Below are positions 48,204 through 60,289 of a DNA stretch of 64,000 nucleotides, in pieces (positions within the stretch are counted from its first letter, which is position 1; each line of letters opens with the position of its first letter). The DNA is taken from contig CM060194.1 in NCBI GenBank assembly GCA_030549335.1, positions 39,511,171-39,575,170 of the forward strand. Reading direction: 5' to 3'. This DNA comes from Pontederia crassipes (lineage: Eukaryota; Streptophyta; Magnoliopsida; Commelinales; Pontederiaceae). Position numbers and translations under genes: made by a program. Under the pieces are notes generated by a model, which did no database searches, was not told where the DNA came from, and saw only the letters and a program-made list of their open reading frames with translations.

Positions 48204-49281
48204 AAATAATGTGGTATCAACTTTTCCTTTTTGAAAACCATTTTCAATAAAAAAAGTAAATCTTTCATACCATGCTCTAGGAGCTTATTTAAGTCCATAA
48301 AGGCTTTAGAAAGTTTAAATACATGATTAGAAAAATTTGAATTTTCAAACCCTTGAGGTTGTTCAACATAGACTTCCTCATTTATAAATCCATTTAGAAA
48401 CGTCGATTTTACATCAATTTAAAAAAAGTTTAAATCCTTTAAAACAAGCAAAAGCTAAGAGCATTCTAATAGTCTCAAGTCTAGCAACGAGAGCAAAAGC
48501 TTCTTCAAAATTAATTCCTTCTACTTGTGAATAACCTTTTGCCACAAGTCTTGCCTTATTTCTTATTATGATGTCATTTTCATCTAACTTATTTCTAAAC
48601 ATTCATTTTGTGCCAATTATTGGATAGTCTTTTGGTCTTTCTACTTGTTTCCAAACTTGATTCCTTTCAAAATTATTTTATTCTTCATGCATAGCATTTA
48701 TCCAATTTGAATCATTCAATGCCTCATCAATGTTACTAGGTTCAAATTGAGCAAGAAATGCCGAAAAAGCACATAAATTTTTCAAGGAATTTCTAATTCT
48801 TATACCTTCATTTATGTTACATATAACTTGATCCAATGGATGTGATGATGCATGTTTCCAATTCCTTGGAATGATTTGATTATCCTCCACTCGTGGTTCT
48901 TCCATTTGTTCCACATTTGAGTTATCCATTTTATTTTCTTTCAATTCTTCATTTTGGATTTGTATGTCTTCAAGATGTCGTTCCACTTCAACTATTTCTT
49001 CCTCATCATCATTCACTTGCTTGCTCATCAAAAAATCATTAGTTTAATTAATTTTAACATTAATAGATTTTTCAACAACTAATGTTCTTTTGTTATATAC
49101 TCTATATGCTTTACTAGTGCTAGAGTATCCAGGAAATACACCATCATCACATTTTGCATCAAATTTGCCTAATTTATCTTTAATATTCAAGATATAACAT
49201 TTACAACCAAACACCTTGAAATATGAAATATTTGGCTTTTTTCTATATAAGATTTCAAAACATGTTTTCTTCTCAAAGGGT
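48204..49281 (-). pseudogene. Copia-3 RT N-terminal part and integrase-RT linker
   Basis: 48414-48602 gives VFRNKLDEND...IRNKARLVAKGYSQVEGINF then EEAFALVARLETIRMLLAFA, the start of the RT domain. 48204-48413 continues it with breaks (MDVKSTFLN-like and CVEQPQGF-like residues). 48678-49031 is the acidic linker with EEIVEVERHLEDIQ and ends NWINAMHEE. 49032-49281 covers the integrase C-terminal strand region. At least three frame changes or stops. Confidence 0.85.
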
Positions 49282-49920
49282 CTAAGTGAGACTATTTAAA
49301 ACATAACATGATGTGTTTACGGCTTCCGCCCAAAAATACTTGAGTAAATTACTTTCATTTAAAATTGTCCTAGCCATTTCTTGAATAGTTCTATTTTTTA
49401 TTTTTACTACTCCATTTTGTTGAGGTGTTCTAGGTGTGGAGAAATTATGTGTAATTCCATTTTCTTCACAAAACAATTCAAATTTGTAGTTTCCAAATTC
49501 ACCACCATGATCACTTCTAATTTTTGCAATTCTCAACTCAAGTTCATTTTGTACTCTTTTTACAAATTTAGAAAACATGCTTATAATTTCATCTTTACTT
49601 GTAAGAAAAATAATCCAAGTAAAACGAAAGAAGTCATCAACAATTACAAATACATATTTCTTTTCACCTAAACTTATAACATCAATAGGTCCAAATAAGT
49701 CAAGATGTAAAAGTTCTAAGGACTTATGTGTACTAATAACATTCTTTAATTTGAAAGAGCTTTTGATTTGTTTACCTTTAAGACATGAATCACAAATATT
49801 ATTTTTCTCAAATTTAATTTTAGGTAAACTTTTAACTAATTCATGACATGAAAGATTGTTTAACAACTTAAAGTTTACATGTCCTAATTTTCTATGCCAA
49901 AGATTTATATCATCATGCAT
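49282..49920 (-). pseudogene. Copia-3 integrase, catalytic Glu replaced
   Basis: 212 open codons. GAG-pre-integrase zinc-binding region: LWHRKLGHVNFKLLNNL and CDSCLKGKQ (HHCC). Core: LLHLDLFGPIDV with the first Asp, FVIVDDFFRFTWIIFL, IRSDHGGEFGNYKFELFCEE with the second Asp, and NFSTPRTPQQNGVVKIKNRT, where the third catalytic residue, normally Glu in GVVERKNRT, is Lys (codon 49402-49404). The integrase of this copy would therefore be inactive even without the frameshifts around it. Confidence 0.93.
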
Positions 49921-50333
49921 AACAGTAAGATATTTTTCAATTTTTCAATTTTCAAAGTCAATTTTGTATACATTGTTATATCTAAAACCCATATGTAGAA
50001 CTTTCTTGCTCTCATCTAAAATCAAACATTTGTCATTTTCGAAATTCACTAAGTAGTTCTTATCACACAATTGACTTATACTAATTAAGTTATGTTTTAA
50101 CTTCTCAACTAGTCACACATTTTCTAAATATATTTTATCATTGTTACCAACATTACCTATGCCAATTACTCTACCTTTGCTATTATCTCCAAAGGTGACT
50201 CTTCCTCCATTTTTCTTTTCCAATGTAATAAAGTTTGATGGATCACCCGTCATATGTCTTGAGCATCCACTATCCAAATATCATTTGCTTTCAATTTTCT
50301 TTGGAGCTCCCTACAAGAAAGACATTAAGATTC

Positions 50334-51971
50334 TCATCTTTTTTGTACCCAAACTTGCTTGTGTCCAACTTGGTTAGTGATGATTCTTTTAGGAATCCAA
50401 ATCTTCTTCATACCACTATTTAATCTCATTCTAACTTTGCATTCATAAGAGTAATGTCCTTGATAACCACAATGAAAGTAAGTAATATGTGATTTCGTAT
50501 GAAGATTTTGTGATGCTTTAACAAATAGAATCCTTTTATCCTTCTTAGTATCAAATGAGCTAAAACCAAGTTCATTTTTGTTGAAAGGTCTTCTTTGTGT
50601 TGATAGCATTGCATCTAGCATTTTTCCACCATTTGTAAAATTTTCAAGCTTACATTTTAAAATAATATTTTCATTTTTTAAAATTTCAGCACTACATGTT
50701 TGTTTTTTCACAAGATAATTTCAAAGTATTTTTTTCCATTTTTAAAGCTTCAATCATAAATTCCAAACTAGAATTCTCATCACCTAATAAATCACAATTT
50801 TCACAAACTTTAGTATCATGTTTATTTTTCAGATTTTCAAATTCTATTTTCAAATCATCATGCTTCTTTTTAAGAGTTCTATATTTATCTATAAGAATTC
50901 TAAACTCATCATGCATATCGAAAGATTCGCTATCACTAGATTCAGATGAGTTAAGTAATACCTCATAGCTATTTGCCAACATATGTAAGCTTTTTCATCA
51001 TCACTTGAGGAGATGTTTGATTCATTTTCTTCATTTTCACTTCCATCTCATGTGGCTTGAAGAGCTTTCTTTTTCTTCTTCAAGTTTTCTCCTTTCTTTT
51101 TCTTCTTGGCTAGATTTGAACACTCATTCTTATAGTGTCCAACCTTCTTGCATTCAAAACAAATCACTTGATTTTTATTTGATGATCTTCTTTTTGAAAA
51201 GTCACTTTTTTTCTTTTGCTTGGCAAATTTAAGATATTTGTCAAGTTTTTTATCATACAAGGCTAGCTTCTTTTCATCTTCATCTTCTTCACTTATTTCA
51301 CTTTCATCCATCTTTACCTTCAACGCTAAGGTCTTCTTTTTGGAAATACTCGCATCTTCTTTGACTCCAATCTCATAAATTAACAGTGATCCTATGATAT
51401 CATCAAAATCTAGCTTAAGTCATTCTCTTCGATCACAGTTCATTTTGTATGCCACTTGGAGGAGAGGGACCTGAGAAATTTCTTCACTTTTTGAGAGTCC
51501 GTGGCTCGCCCAAAGAGGCTAAGTCATTCACAATACATTAAAACGAACAACCATTTCATTTATAAATTCATTTTCATGTATCTTAAAAGAGTCATATTGA
51601 TAATTCAAAATATTAAGTCTAGACTCCTTAATCTTATCGGTACCTTCATGTGTAATGATAAGTTTCCTCCAAATCTCATAAGCATTTTGACAATTTGAAA
51701 CACGATTAAATTCCGTTGCATCTAAAGCACAAAAAAAGATGATTTTTTGATTTTCAATCTAATTTCACAAGTAGCCTTTCACCTTTGGTGTATTCCAAAG
51801 GTGACTTTCCATGCAAGTCAAAACCATTTTCAATTATATCCCAAATATCAATATCAATAGAGCATACATAAGCTTGCATTCTAATTTTTCATTAGGCAAA
51901 TTTGAAGCATTAACAAGTGGAGGGCGATTTGTGGATTGGCCTTCACCCAAGGTAAAACTATTTGATGCCAT
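50334..51971 (-). pseudogene. Copia-3 gag
   Basis: Start ATG at 51971: MASNSFTLGEGQSTNRPPLV, the typical N-terminus of this copia gag type. It is followed by several stops and shifts through 51330. 51323-51048 has an acidic-basic stretch and a good CCHC knuckle CFECKKVGHYKNEC. 50982-50692 is a coiled-coil-like region (LIDKYRTLKKKHDDLKIEFE). 50711-50334 has a second knuckle whose first Cys is lost (YFHCGYQGHYSYEC), ending KIWIPKRIITN. Protease would follow at 50300-49930 but is fragmented. Confidence 0.88.
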
Positions 51972-52011
51972 AGCTCAAAAGATGTTTAAATCTTTAAAAC
52001 AAGAGCAACCT

Positions 52012-52024
52012 GGCTCTGATACCA
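52012..52024 (-). other. Copia-3 primer binding site
   Basis: Minus strand TGGTATCAGAGCC, complementary to the 3' end of initiator methionine tRNA, a few bases inside the 5' LTR end. Confidence 0.93.
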
Positions 52025-52026
52025 AT

Positions 52027-53295
52027 TATAGGATCAAAAGCACCAAAAGGGGGGTGAATTGGTGTATAAAAATTTAAAACCGAAAAAGACATAGGAGTAA
52101 GTTTAGAGCGAATGTGATCACAAGCAAGTAAATGATAGGTAATAAAAGCACAAGAGAAGCAAGAGAAGAGATAGACGCGATATGTTGATGAGGTTCGGCC
52201 CAACTCCTTGGCCTACGTCTCCGCTCCGACTTCTCAACCTTGTGACCGTCTGAGATTTACTAGCCTTCTCTTTTCTTATAGGAAGAGAATAACCCTTTCT
52301 ACACCGTAATGCCTTTTTCTTTGCTCAAGAGGTAAGGCACACCTCTTCTTACAATGAGCTCTTAAAAACTATCTAAATAACAATTCCCTTCAAGGCTCTT
52401 CTTCTTACAAATAATATTCTCACTAAGAAACTAGAAGAGGAAAGGGATGATTTGCAACTTTGGCTCAAGAAAAATGCTTTGGATTTGAAGGGAGCTCTAG
52501 AATGATTTGTCTTGCTTGGATGATCTTTCTTCTATCTTTTGAATCTATTTTATAGGCTTCTTTTGAAAATTTGACCGTTGTAAAATAACTCAAAAAGCTT
52601 ATGCTGTCAGCTTTGAATCAGTCGACCATTTTAGTATCGGTCGTCCATTTTACACAGTAACTAGCCGTTATTCTGTCCGTTGAATCTTCAACGGTCGTCC
52701 ATTTCCAAATCGGTCGTCCGTTTAATAAAAATTATATCCGTTATTTTATCTTTTCTATGAAGTTTACCGTTGATAGTAAGTTGTAGAAGAATTATAGTCG
52801 TTCTTGCTTCCATAACGGTCGCCCGAAAGTGAATCGATCAACCGATACTGAAGTTTATTTCATTCTGTGATTAGCGGTCGATCCAATCTTCTATTTCGAT
52901 CGTCCATTCTCTTCATAATGGTCGACCGCTATAAGATCGGTCGCCTGTTTTTAGAGGTTGATCCTTTCTGTGATTAGAGGACGTTTCATCCTCCATTTCG
53001 GTCGTCCACTGTCTTCAATAACGGTCGACCGATAGTGGATCGGTCGCCCATTTTTAGAGGTTCTTCCATTGTGTGATTAGCGGACGCTCCATCATCCATT
53101 TCGGTCGTCCATTATCTACCATAACGGTCGATCGATATAGTATCAGTCGCCCATTTTTACTGCAGATAAAAACTTCGATTATTTTTATTCGAAAAATGTT
53201 AAACATGTTCACATTATCACTTTAAGCATAATTAGTACATCATCTTTCTTGTTTGCTATCATCAAAATACATAGAATATGATCTTGAGACCAACA
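52027..53295 (-). repeat. Copia-3 5' LTR
   Basis: 1,269 bp, aligned along its whole length with 43330-44603, including the GGTCGNCC motif series. Outer end TGTTGG, inner end CTATA, where the 3' LTR has CTACA. Confidence 0.93.
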
Positions 53296-53699
53296 GTCAC
53301 GATCTGTCCAAGGTTCTCGAATACTCATCGGCATCATTCCCTATTGCATAGCTTGTGTAATATGCTTAACTTCTTTAATTTTGGAATCTTCTTGAAATAA
53401 AAATTTGTTGATAATAATAAAATAGAAGCCATGAGTTGAAGATGATAGCAAAGAAGATGACGAGAAGTAGTATTTTCATATAATTATTTAAAAGTTTGAA
53501 GAATGCTAAATCTTAGTAATAAAATATTTAATTTTGTATAAATTAATTGCAATTTCAATATTATTAAAAACGTACTTTTGATATTAAATTTCGTGCAATT
53601 TTAATGTTTAATAATATTCTAATTTAAGATGATTTTACTTTAACATTTGAACAATTTTTTAATATTTTAAATTTATTTCATATATAATATTTTAAAATA

Positions 53700-54086
53700 T
53701 TATGTAATTTTTTATGGATGAAATTCTCTCTGGAATTTCCAATGAATATAGCCATAAAAAAATTACGACAGCTTTTGTATATTTCAAAAGTTCTGATGGG
53801 TAAATTTATAAAAAAAATTTGAAAGGAGATATATTCTCCGGAAGTTCCAACAGATTCATCCATCAGAGTTTTATGAGTTTTGTCGTCCTTCTAAATTTCC
53901 GATGGATGTGAAAGTGATGGGTGATTTTGATATTGTTTATCCATCAAAACTTGCAACAGATTTTTTAATCCATTGAAAAAATTGCAATGAGCATTTTTTG
54001 AATGATGCTTATCCGTCAGAAATGGTTTTTTTTTTTATGAATTTAGTATGATTTGCGACGGAAGAATAAGATTTTTTTTTGTAGTG
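53700..54086. mobile_element. One end of a further CACTA-type element
   Basis: TTTTTTTTTGTAGTG at 54072-54086 is a CACTA terminus. The 350 bases to its left carry subterminal repeats of TCCGATGGAT/ATCCATCAGA/ATCCGTCAGA type. I did not find the opposite end, so it is truncated or strongly eroded. Confidence 0.55.
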
Positions 54087-54099
54087 TATTAAGTGCACG

Positions 54100-56020
54100 T
54101 CGCATCTGATAGGTTACTAAACAGCCATTAGTTTCATATGAATCGATGATAATATGTGCAAGATGCAGGTGAAATTCGGGAACCTCGGTGTTACATAACT
54201 TAATTATGGACATTAATGTTCCAGTGTCATTAGACATCACTATATCTTTTCGTATAGGAGGCACATGGGCCTAGTTATCTATTAAAGATAAACAAAGAAC
54301 TTGAAAGGTGTACAATTCTTAAGATAGAAATCGACTTCGAGATCTTTTAGCTTATGAGGTGTGTGCATCACTATGTAATGAGGATTATTATATACCTCAA
54401 TATTGTAAAAGTTAGGTAGCTAACAAAAGAAAATTATATTTTCCGACCGTCCATTTTTTACGGTCATTAATCCTCCTTAATTTTAGAAGGATTTTACGAC
54501 CGAAAACTCAAACCCTTCTAAGTTACAAAGAGCTTCATATCAAGTTATACTTGCACCACATGCAATAACAGGCATACAAAATATATACTCTTCATGCATT
54601 GTTCTTCCTTCCTCCGTCTTGGTGTTTGATCAAGAGGTACAAGTTACAAAGAGCTTCCTATCATATAATATACTTGCGCACCACATGCAAGAAGAGGTAT
54701 ACGAGAAAAAAAAAAGGAACAGGCAACTTTATTTTTCTATGAAACGAAGAAGAGGCATACGAAATATATACTCTTGGTAAATGGAACCCAAATCTGCAGC
54801 CAACGTTATTTTTGTATGAAACGAAAACTTTTCAATAGTTCGTTTTATAGGTCTTGGGGTTTGCACTGTACGTCGGCGTTTGGTTACAAAATATGACGAA
54901 GAATAAATATTTATTTTGATGAATATCGTTAAATAAATAACGAAATAAGATTAAGTCGGTCAATGATTATTTTTTATAAAATTATATTGAAAATCGTAAA
55001 ATCATTATTATATTTCACAAAATTATAATATTTATATTTCTTCAAAATAATGAAATATCTCTATTCTCAATATTTTCATCTTTGTTTAATTTTTTTAATT
55101 TGACCATATATTATTATATGAAATTAGGTAGCATGTAATCAATTTTTATACAATCAATATAAAACTAATAAATTATTATTTTTATAAGAATAGTAATAAT
55201 AAATATCAAGTATTTATAATAAAAAAATTTAATTATAAAATATAATATATTTAGAAGTTATTCTTTTGAAACCAATATAAAGTAGAATAAGAATATGACA
55301 AAATATTATATTTTTTGAATAAAATTTATTATTTTTCAAAAAATTATTCTTCATCGACTCCGTAAATGTGTGGATGATGTGTCGACTGGTCAAGATTTTG
55401 ACCGCGTCAAAGTCCAAGCGACGCCTGCCTTCTTCGTGACATCGCTTTCGTCTCGTACGCCGTCCGATGCCTTCAGACTTGGTCGGTACGTGTAGCACAT
55501 TTGGCAGGGCCGGTGATTAATTAATTAAACTACATTTACTCTTACTCTTTTTTCTAATTAATTACCATTATTATATGTCTTTATTACTATTTTGCATGAG
55601 AATGCTTCATTAGGAACAAGTAGTCTGAGGAGTGAGAGATTTTAACTGGAATAAAACCATCCGATTAGTTTTTTAATATTTCAGAAAGGAAATTTAAAAA
55701 CCTTACTAATTTATGGGTATATATTATAATTTATTCATTTTATAGTTTTAATAATACCATTATTTTATTTTATCAGTTTATAAAAAAAGAATGTTATGCT
55801 TTATATTTTATTTGTGCATTTTACGTCATTTATGCCTTAATAAACTTATGATATATTCAAAATATAATAATATATTTTATATATGAACCCCAATTTAAAC
55901 ATTGATTTAAATGCCAAGTCGCGATGTAATACTTATATATAATTATAAATGATTTGTGAAAGCGTGTTATAATTCATTTAAAAAGTATAGTAATTAAAAT
56001 GTCCAAAGCAAATAGTATAA
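54100..56020. other. AT-rich non-coding DNA
   Basis: No gene recognised. At 54430-54510, TTTTCCGACCGTCC...TTTACGACCGAAAA is a small inverted pair that may be an eroded CACTA fragment. Two similar blocks with CAAGTTACAAAGAGCTTC (54517 and 54640 regions) form an imperfect direct repeat. Confidence 0.45.
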
Positions 56021-56026
56021 TATTAT

Positions 56027-58715
56027 TGTGACGCCTCAAAATGTCACAATCTTATCATGTAACAATTGAGCTCGTTTTGAACTGTGTTATTTACGCATAT
56101 TTCTTCTTGAACTTTGACCAATCAATGTAATTTTATCAAATAACTAGCAAATAACTTCTTATAAAAAATATGAAAGCAAAATAATTTCTCACAAAGTGTA
56201 GAAGTGAATAATCTTTCGTAATAATTCTATAAAAGTTAGCTAACTTTTAATAGTCTAATGACTTTTATGTATGTGCATCTTGACATCACCACGAACTTCT
56301 AAGTTGCGCATGCATCCATCAATTATCCTTGGGATTCAAATATAGGAAAATGAAATTTTTATTAGCAATATTCTTAATAAAAGTAATTTAAACTTTAACA
56401 ATGATCAAGATAAAATAATGAGATTTTTATTAGCTTTGTTCTCTTTCTTGCTTTCTTTCATACTTACTTATTGCTCTTGTACTTGTATTTATTTCTCATA
56501 CTTGTACTAGTTTTTATACTTGCACTTATTGTAATGCCCCCAAATCACTCTCCGCCACGTGACAGAATATGATTCGAAGACGCTACAGGTCATCCTTACG
56601 TGAACATCATGTTGACTGAAAAGAAGACTTTGACTGGTCAACTTAGTAATGATAAATGCGTAATAATTAAATCATCATTAAAAATAAAGAGAGTAACATC
56701 ATGGAATGCGGAAGACTGATAACTGACTTCATAGGAGTCCGAAGAAAAGCTAATACATCAAGTGATAAAAAGAAAGAAAAAAACTATCCGTCATCTAAAG
56801 GACTCGATAACCATGTGCAGCCATTTAAGAACTCGATCTGTCACCGTTGACCACCATCATCATTGAGACCTTGACATGCATTTAAGAATATACAGGGGAG
56901 GAACCTCCCTATGAGTTTTACAACTCAGTATGGAAGTAGGATAAATATCGTCATAGGATCATGATACTAAACATGAATCATAAAGATAACATCACAAGAT
57001 AACATCATCATCTGATAGGAAAGTAAATTATGATCATAATATAGAATGATATGAGCATGCATAGGAACATATGAATAAAAGATCATAAATAATCATAATG
57101 AGAAAAGACAAAAGTCAGACATCATAAGAGAGATTCTTTATTCATATGTGTTCATCTTCTTTATCATCTTAATTTCATTTTTGACTTATTTGAAGTATAT
57201 TTCAACCCACGGGAAGACTTGCCTCAACCCGCCCATTATCTTCTTAATTGGCAGAGCTAGCCCATAACTGACCGAAGTCAGCCCATAAGTCACTGGTCCA
57301 TCATAAAAAGAGCTCTCCATTTAATATTTTACGTCTTTTATCTTGCATCTTTTAATTAAACAAAATACACTTTGATAAAAACTTTAAATCAGGATAAAAG
57401 GCATGATCATGGAGAGTAAATCAATGGCACAAGTGCATCATTAGAATCTGAAATAGGAACATAATAAGAGATTTAAACATCATAAAATCGATTTAATCAA
57501 TGTCAGAACCTGGATCGAGTGGGGAAAACTCGGGCCGAGTTCGTGGTCATCATCTTCGAAAAAAATCAGAGGAGAGCCCGGGCCGAGTTCGGGTTACACC
57601 CGGGTCGGGTTAGTTCATCGTCGAGTCGGGGTGGCCGTCGCGTCCGACACTTCTGGGTACGCAGAACTCGGTCTGGGTCGTCTTCAACTCGGGCCGAGTT
57701 CGTCCGATTGCAGAACTCGGCGAGCGTCGACAATGGCGGATCCGGACCGAGTTTCCCCGAACTCGGTCCGACGAAGGATCTGCTCGGGCCGAATTTGGGT
57801 AAACCCGGGTCGGGTTCATCTTGCGCAGAAACTGCGCGGACGCACAGTCGCGTTCCGTTCATCTTCTCCGGCGATGGCCGGCACAACTTAACGTTATAAC
57901 TCATCATACAATAACCAGGAACGACGTAGAACATGTTTCAAGTCTAAAATCAAGATTTTATTACGAATCTATCCTAGTTCCATACCTCAAAGTTTCTGTC
58001 CAAGAAACTTTGCTGTTGTCTTCTTCTTCCTCTTCCTCTGTCGGTCCCTCTCGGTTCAGGTGCGCATTCGTCAGTGTCCACATCCCCTTGCACGACTCCG
58101 ATTGGCGGCGGCGGATCAGGGACGAAAATAACGAAAAGGGCACACGAAAACAGTGTGGAGATTTTAGGGCCGGCTTACAAGGGGAAAAGAGGTTGATTCG
58201 TTGGATTTAATCTCATATATATAGGGGAGAGATATGAGTTCGTGGAGTAGTCAAAGGATCAAATCAAATCAAACTCAGATTTTTATCTTTTCTTTTATTC
58301 CCCTTTTTATCTTTTATCTTTTATTTTTCTTTTCCTCTTTTTCCTATTAAATTTCGGGCGTTACACTTATACCTATTCATGTTCATGTTCTTAGTCTTTT
58401 TTATTTGGTGCATTGCACTACATTTTTTTATTTTAAATGTACATGAACTATGGGAAGCTCTTCACCTTTAACTAAGTGTAATGATGACACTTTCATGTGT
58501 TTCTTAAGGTCACGGTGGATCAAATCAAGATCAAAATATATTTATAGCTCATAACTGTAAATCTGCAAGGATTATACGTCAATCTTGATGTGGGTACTTA
58601 AGACTTAATACTTGTGAACTTATATTCTTGGAGTTTGGTACACATGACTTCCTGTGTTTAGCTTTTATTTTGATACATAATTATTTATCTTTGAAAAGTT
58701 CAATTTAACATGTTA
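56027..58715 (-). repeat. Older gypsy LTR interrupted by a solo LTR
   Basis: It starts TGTGACGCCTCAAAATGTC, like TGTGACACCTCCAAAATTTA at 29057. After the insertion (56530-58365) similarity to 29500-29830 continues (TTGCACTA..TTTTTTATTTTAAA, GCCACTTTCATGT-like, AAGGATTATA..ATCAATC). It is an eroded member of the 29057-30924 LTR family; its right end is unclear. Confidence 0.6.
56530..58365. repeat. Ty3/gypsy-type solo LTR with target duplication
   Basis: TGTAATGCCC at the left end and GGGCGTTACA at the right end are inverted. CTTAT is duplicated on both sides (56525-56529 and 58366-58370). No internal retrotransposon sequence is present, so the two LTRs recombined to one of 1,836 bp. The GC-rich part 57500-57860 with CGGGTCGGGTT and GGCCGAGTTC repeats explains the overlapping open frames there. 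Confidence 0.88.
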
Positions 58716-58779
58716 ATAATAAGGGGAAAAATATTATTTAACATTAAATTAAATCATGGAATAATAATTTTTAGGATAT

Positions 58780-59470
58780 CACGTGAACTCGTGCTGGATA
58801 GGGTGAGCTCATCATTGCCCTCTCCAAGCCGATGTCCAACTTGCTTTGATTCTCTGGCAATCTCCAGCTTAAGGTGCCCATCATCAGGCTAACCAAAGTA
58901 GTTGAGCACTCCAGCTACATACGTTGGCCACAGCAAACTCTACCCCACCAATGCCCGGATGGTTCCCAAGAAGTCCATGTCTAGCTTTGATCGGAGCGAG
59001 AAGTCGGTAGTTTCGTGTACGAGCCATTGTCGCCCAAGGTCTCGTGATGTTTAGGCGAGAGGAAGCACAAGAGAGTACGGCGGTGACCTTGGCTAGCGGA
59101 AAGAACGATGTCGATCTTGGCTGACGATGAGGGTGAACTTAGTGGCAGCGACCTTGGCTAGCTGGGCCGAGGAAGGCGAGAGGAAGCACAGATGAGTACG
59201 ATAGGAACCTTGGCCAACAGTCAGGACGTCGGGCTATGGCATGAATATTATTTGAGAACAGAGACTTTGGCCGGCTAGGACACAGGAAGTTGCATACGAA
59301 CAAATTGCTGGATCCACGATCGCATCGAGCCCCCTTGAACCCATCAAGGTTTCTTGCGTGATGGACCAATGGTTTCTAACATCAAATTGCTGAACCAGCA
59401 ACTCGAACCCGCTTGAACTGCCCCTCAAAAGTCCATTGCCCCACTAAAGATTGGACGGCTCCCAAAGTGA
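58780..59470. other. GC-richer island, function unrecognised
   Basis: Two imperfect direct repeats (GCGAGAGGAAGCACAAGAGA at about 59055 and GCGAGAGGAAGCACAGATGA at about 59170, each followed by CCTTGGC) stand out. Short open frames exist on both strands but none matches a family. Probably the inner part of an unclassified transposon. Confidence 0.4.
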
Positions 59471-59809
59471 GTAGCAAATTGGTACCCATTTCAATGGGTA
59501 GCATGCCATTAATCCCATTTTTTTTTTCTTTTTATATTAGAATACTCATTCAAACTATCTAATTTTAGTCATTTCAAAGGGACTTAAAATACTTAAGGCA
59601 CATATATATAAGTCTCATTGAAAATACTTTTAATCCTGATAGAGCATATATTAGTCTAGTGATATGAAAATAACGAGTTAAGGGTTAAGTTACCTTGCGC
59701 CCCGGAATTATAATTGATATAAAATACTCTTTAATAAAATGCTTTCACGGATCAAGTTGTCATGTTTTTAATACTATATTTTTAGAAAAAAAAAGAGGTC
59801 TAGTTACTA

Positions 59810-60285
59810 GAAGTACTAGGCGTAGACAACTCGGTGAACCCGAAAATCTGATACGACCTGATCACGATTCGACCAAGGGTCGGGTTGGATTCGGGTTGAA
59901 AAATTTCAACCCGAGTTAACTCAACCCGACCCAATAGACCCGAGTTTTTTTTAATTTTAAATTATTTTAAGTTAATTTAATAATTTTATATCATTTAAAA
60001 TTTTAAAAAAGATAAAATAAACTATTTTAAATGAAGAAAACTATAGGTATTTAAGATAATATTTTTGATACTTAAAAATACTTTAATTGAAAATTGTATT
60101 AAAAATATAATAATAAATTCTTTTTATATTAAAAATAAAATAAAAATTAAAAAACTCGACTCGACCCAAGTCGAGTTGGGTCGGGTCATAACAAGAAAAA
60201 AAAAGATTCGACCTGATCCGACCCGTCCCGACCAAACTTAGTCGGGTTAAATTTGTTCACAGGTTGAATCAAACATGACTGAACC
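59810..60285. mobile_element. Foldback repeat with CCCGACCC/GGGTCGGGT arms
   Basis: The left arm (59850-59955: ...CAACCCGACCCAATAGACCC then GAGTTTTTTTTAATTTT) and the right arm (60150-60250) face each other and enclose an AT-rich core of about 200 bp. The GACCCAAGTCGAGTTGGGTC block within the right arm is itself palindromic. Exact ends were not resolved. Confidence 0.5.
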
Positions 60286-60289
60286 CCTA

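Larger units (their letters stand above)
43330..53295 (-). mobile_element. Complete Ty1/copia retrotransposon with an extra ORF (copia-3)
   Basis: Two LTRs in direct orientation (43330-44603 and 52027-53295), flanked by identical 5-bp duplications GTCAC (43325-43329 and 53296-53300). On the minus strand the order is 5' LTR, Met-tRNA primer binding site (52012-52024), gag (from 51971), zinc knuckles, integrase, RT, RNase H (to 47223), an extra ORF (46195-45185), polypurine tract, 3' LTR. The total is 9,966 bp. By eye the LTRs differ at about 8% of the first 380 positions, so the insertion is not recent. Gag-pol is broken by stops and frameshifts, so this copy cannot move by its own proteins. 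Confidence 0.95.

Noticed and set aside
57519..58210. Several overlapping frames of 60-129 codons
   Set aside because: GC-rich part of the solo LTR.
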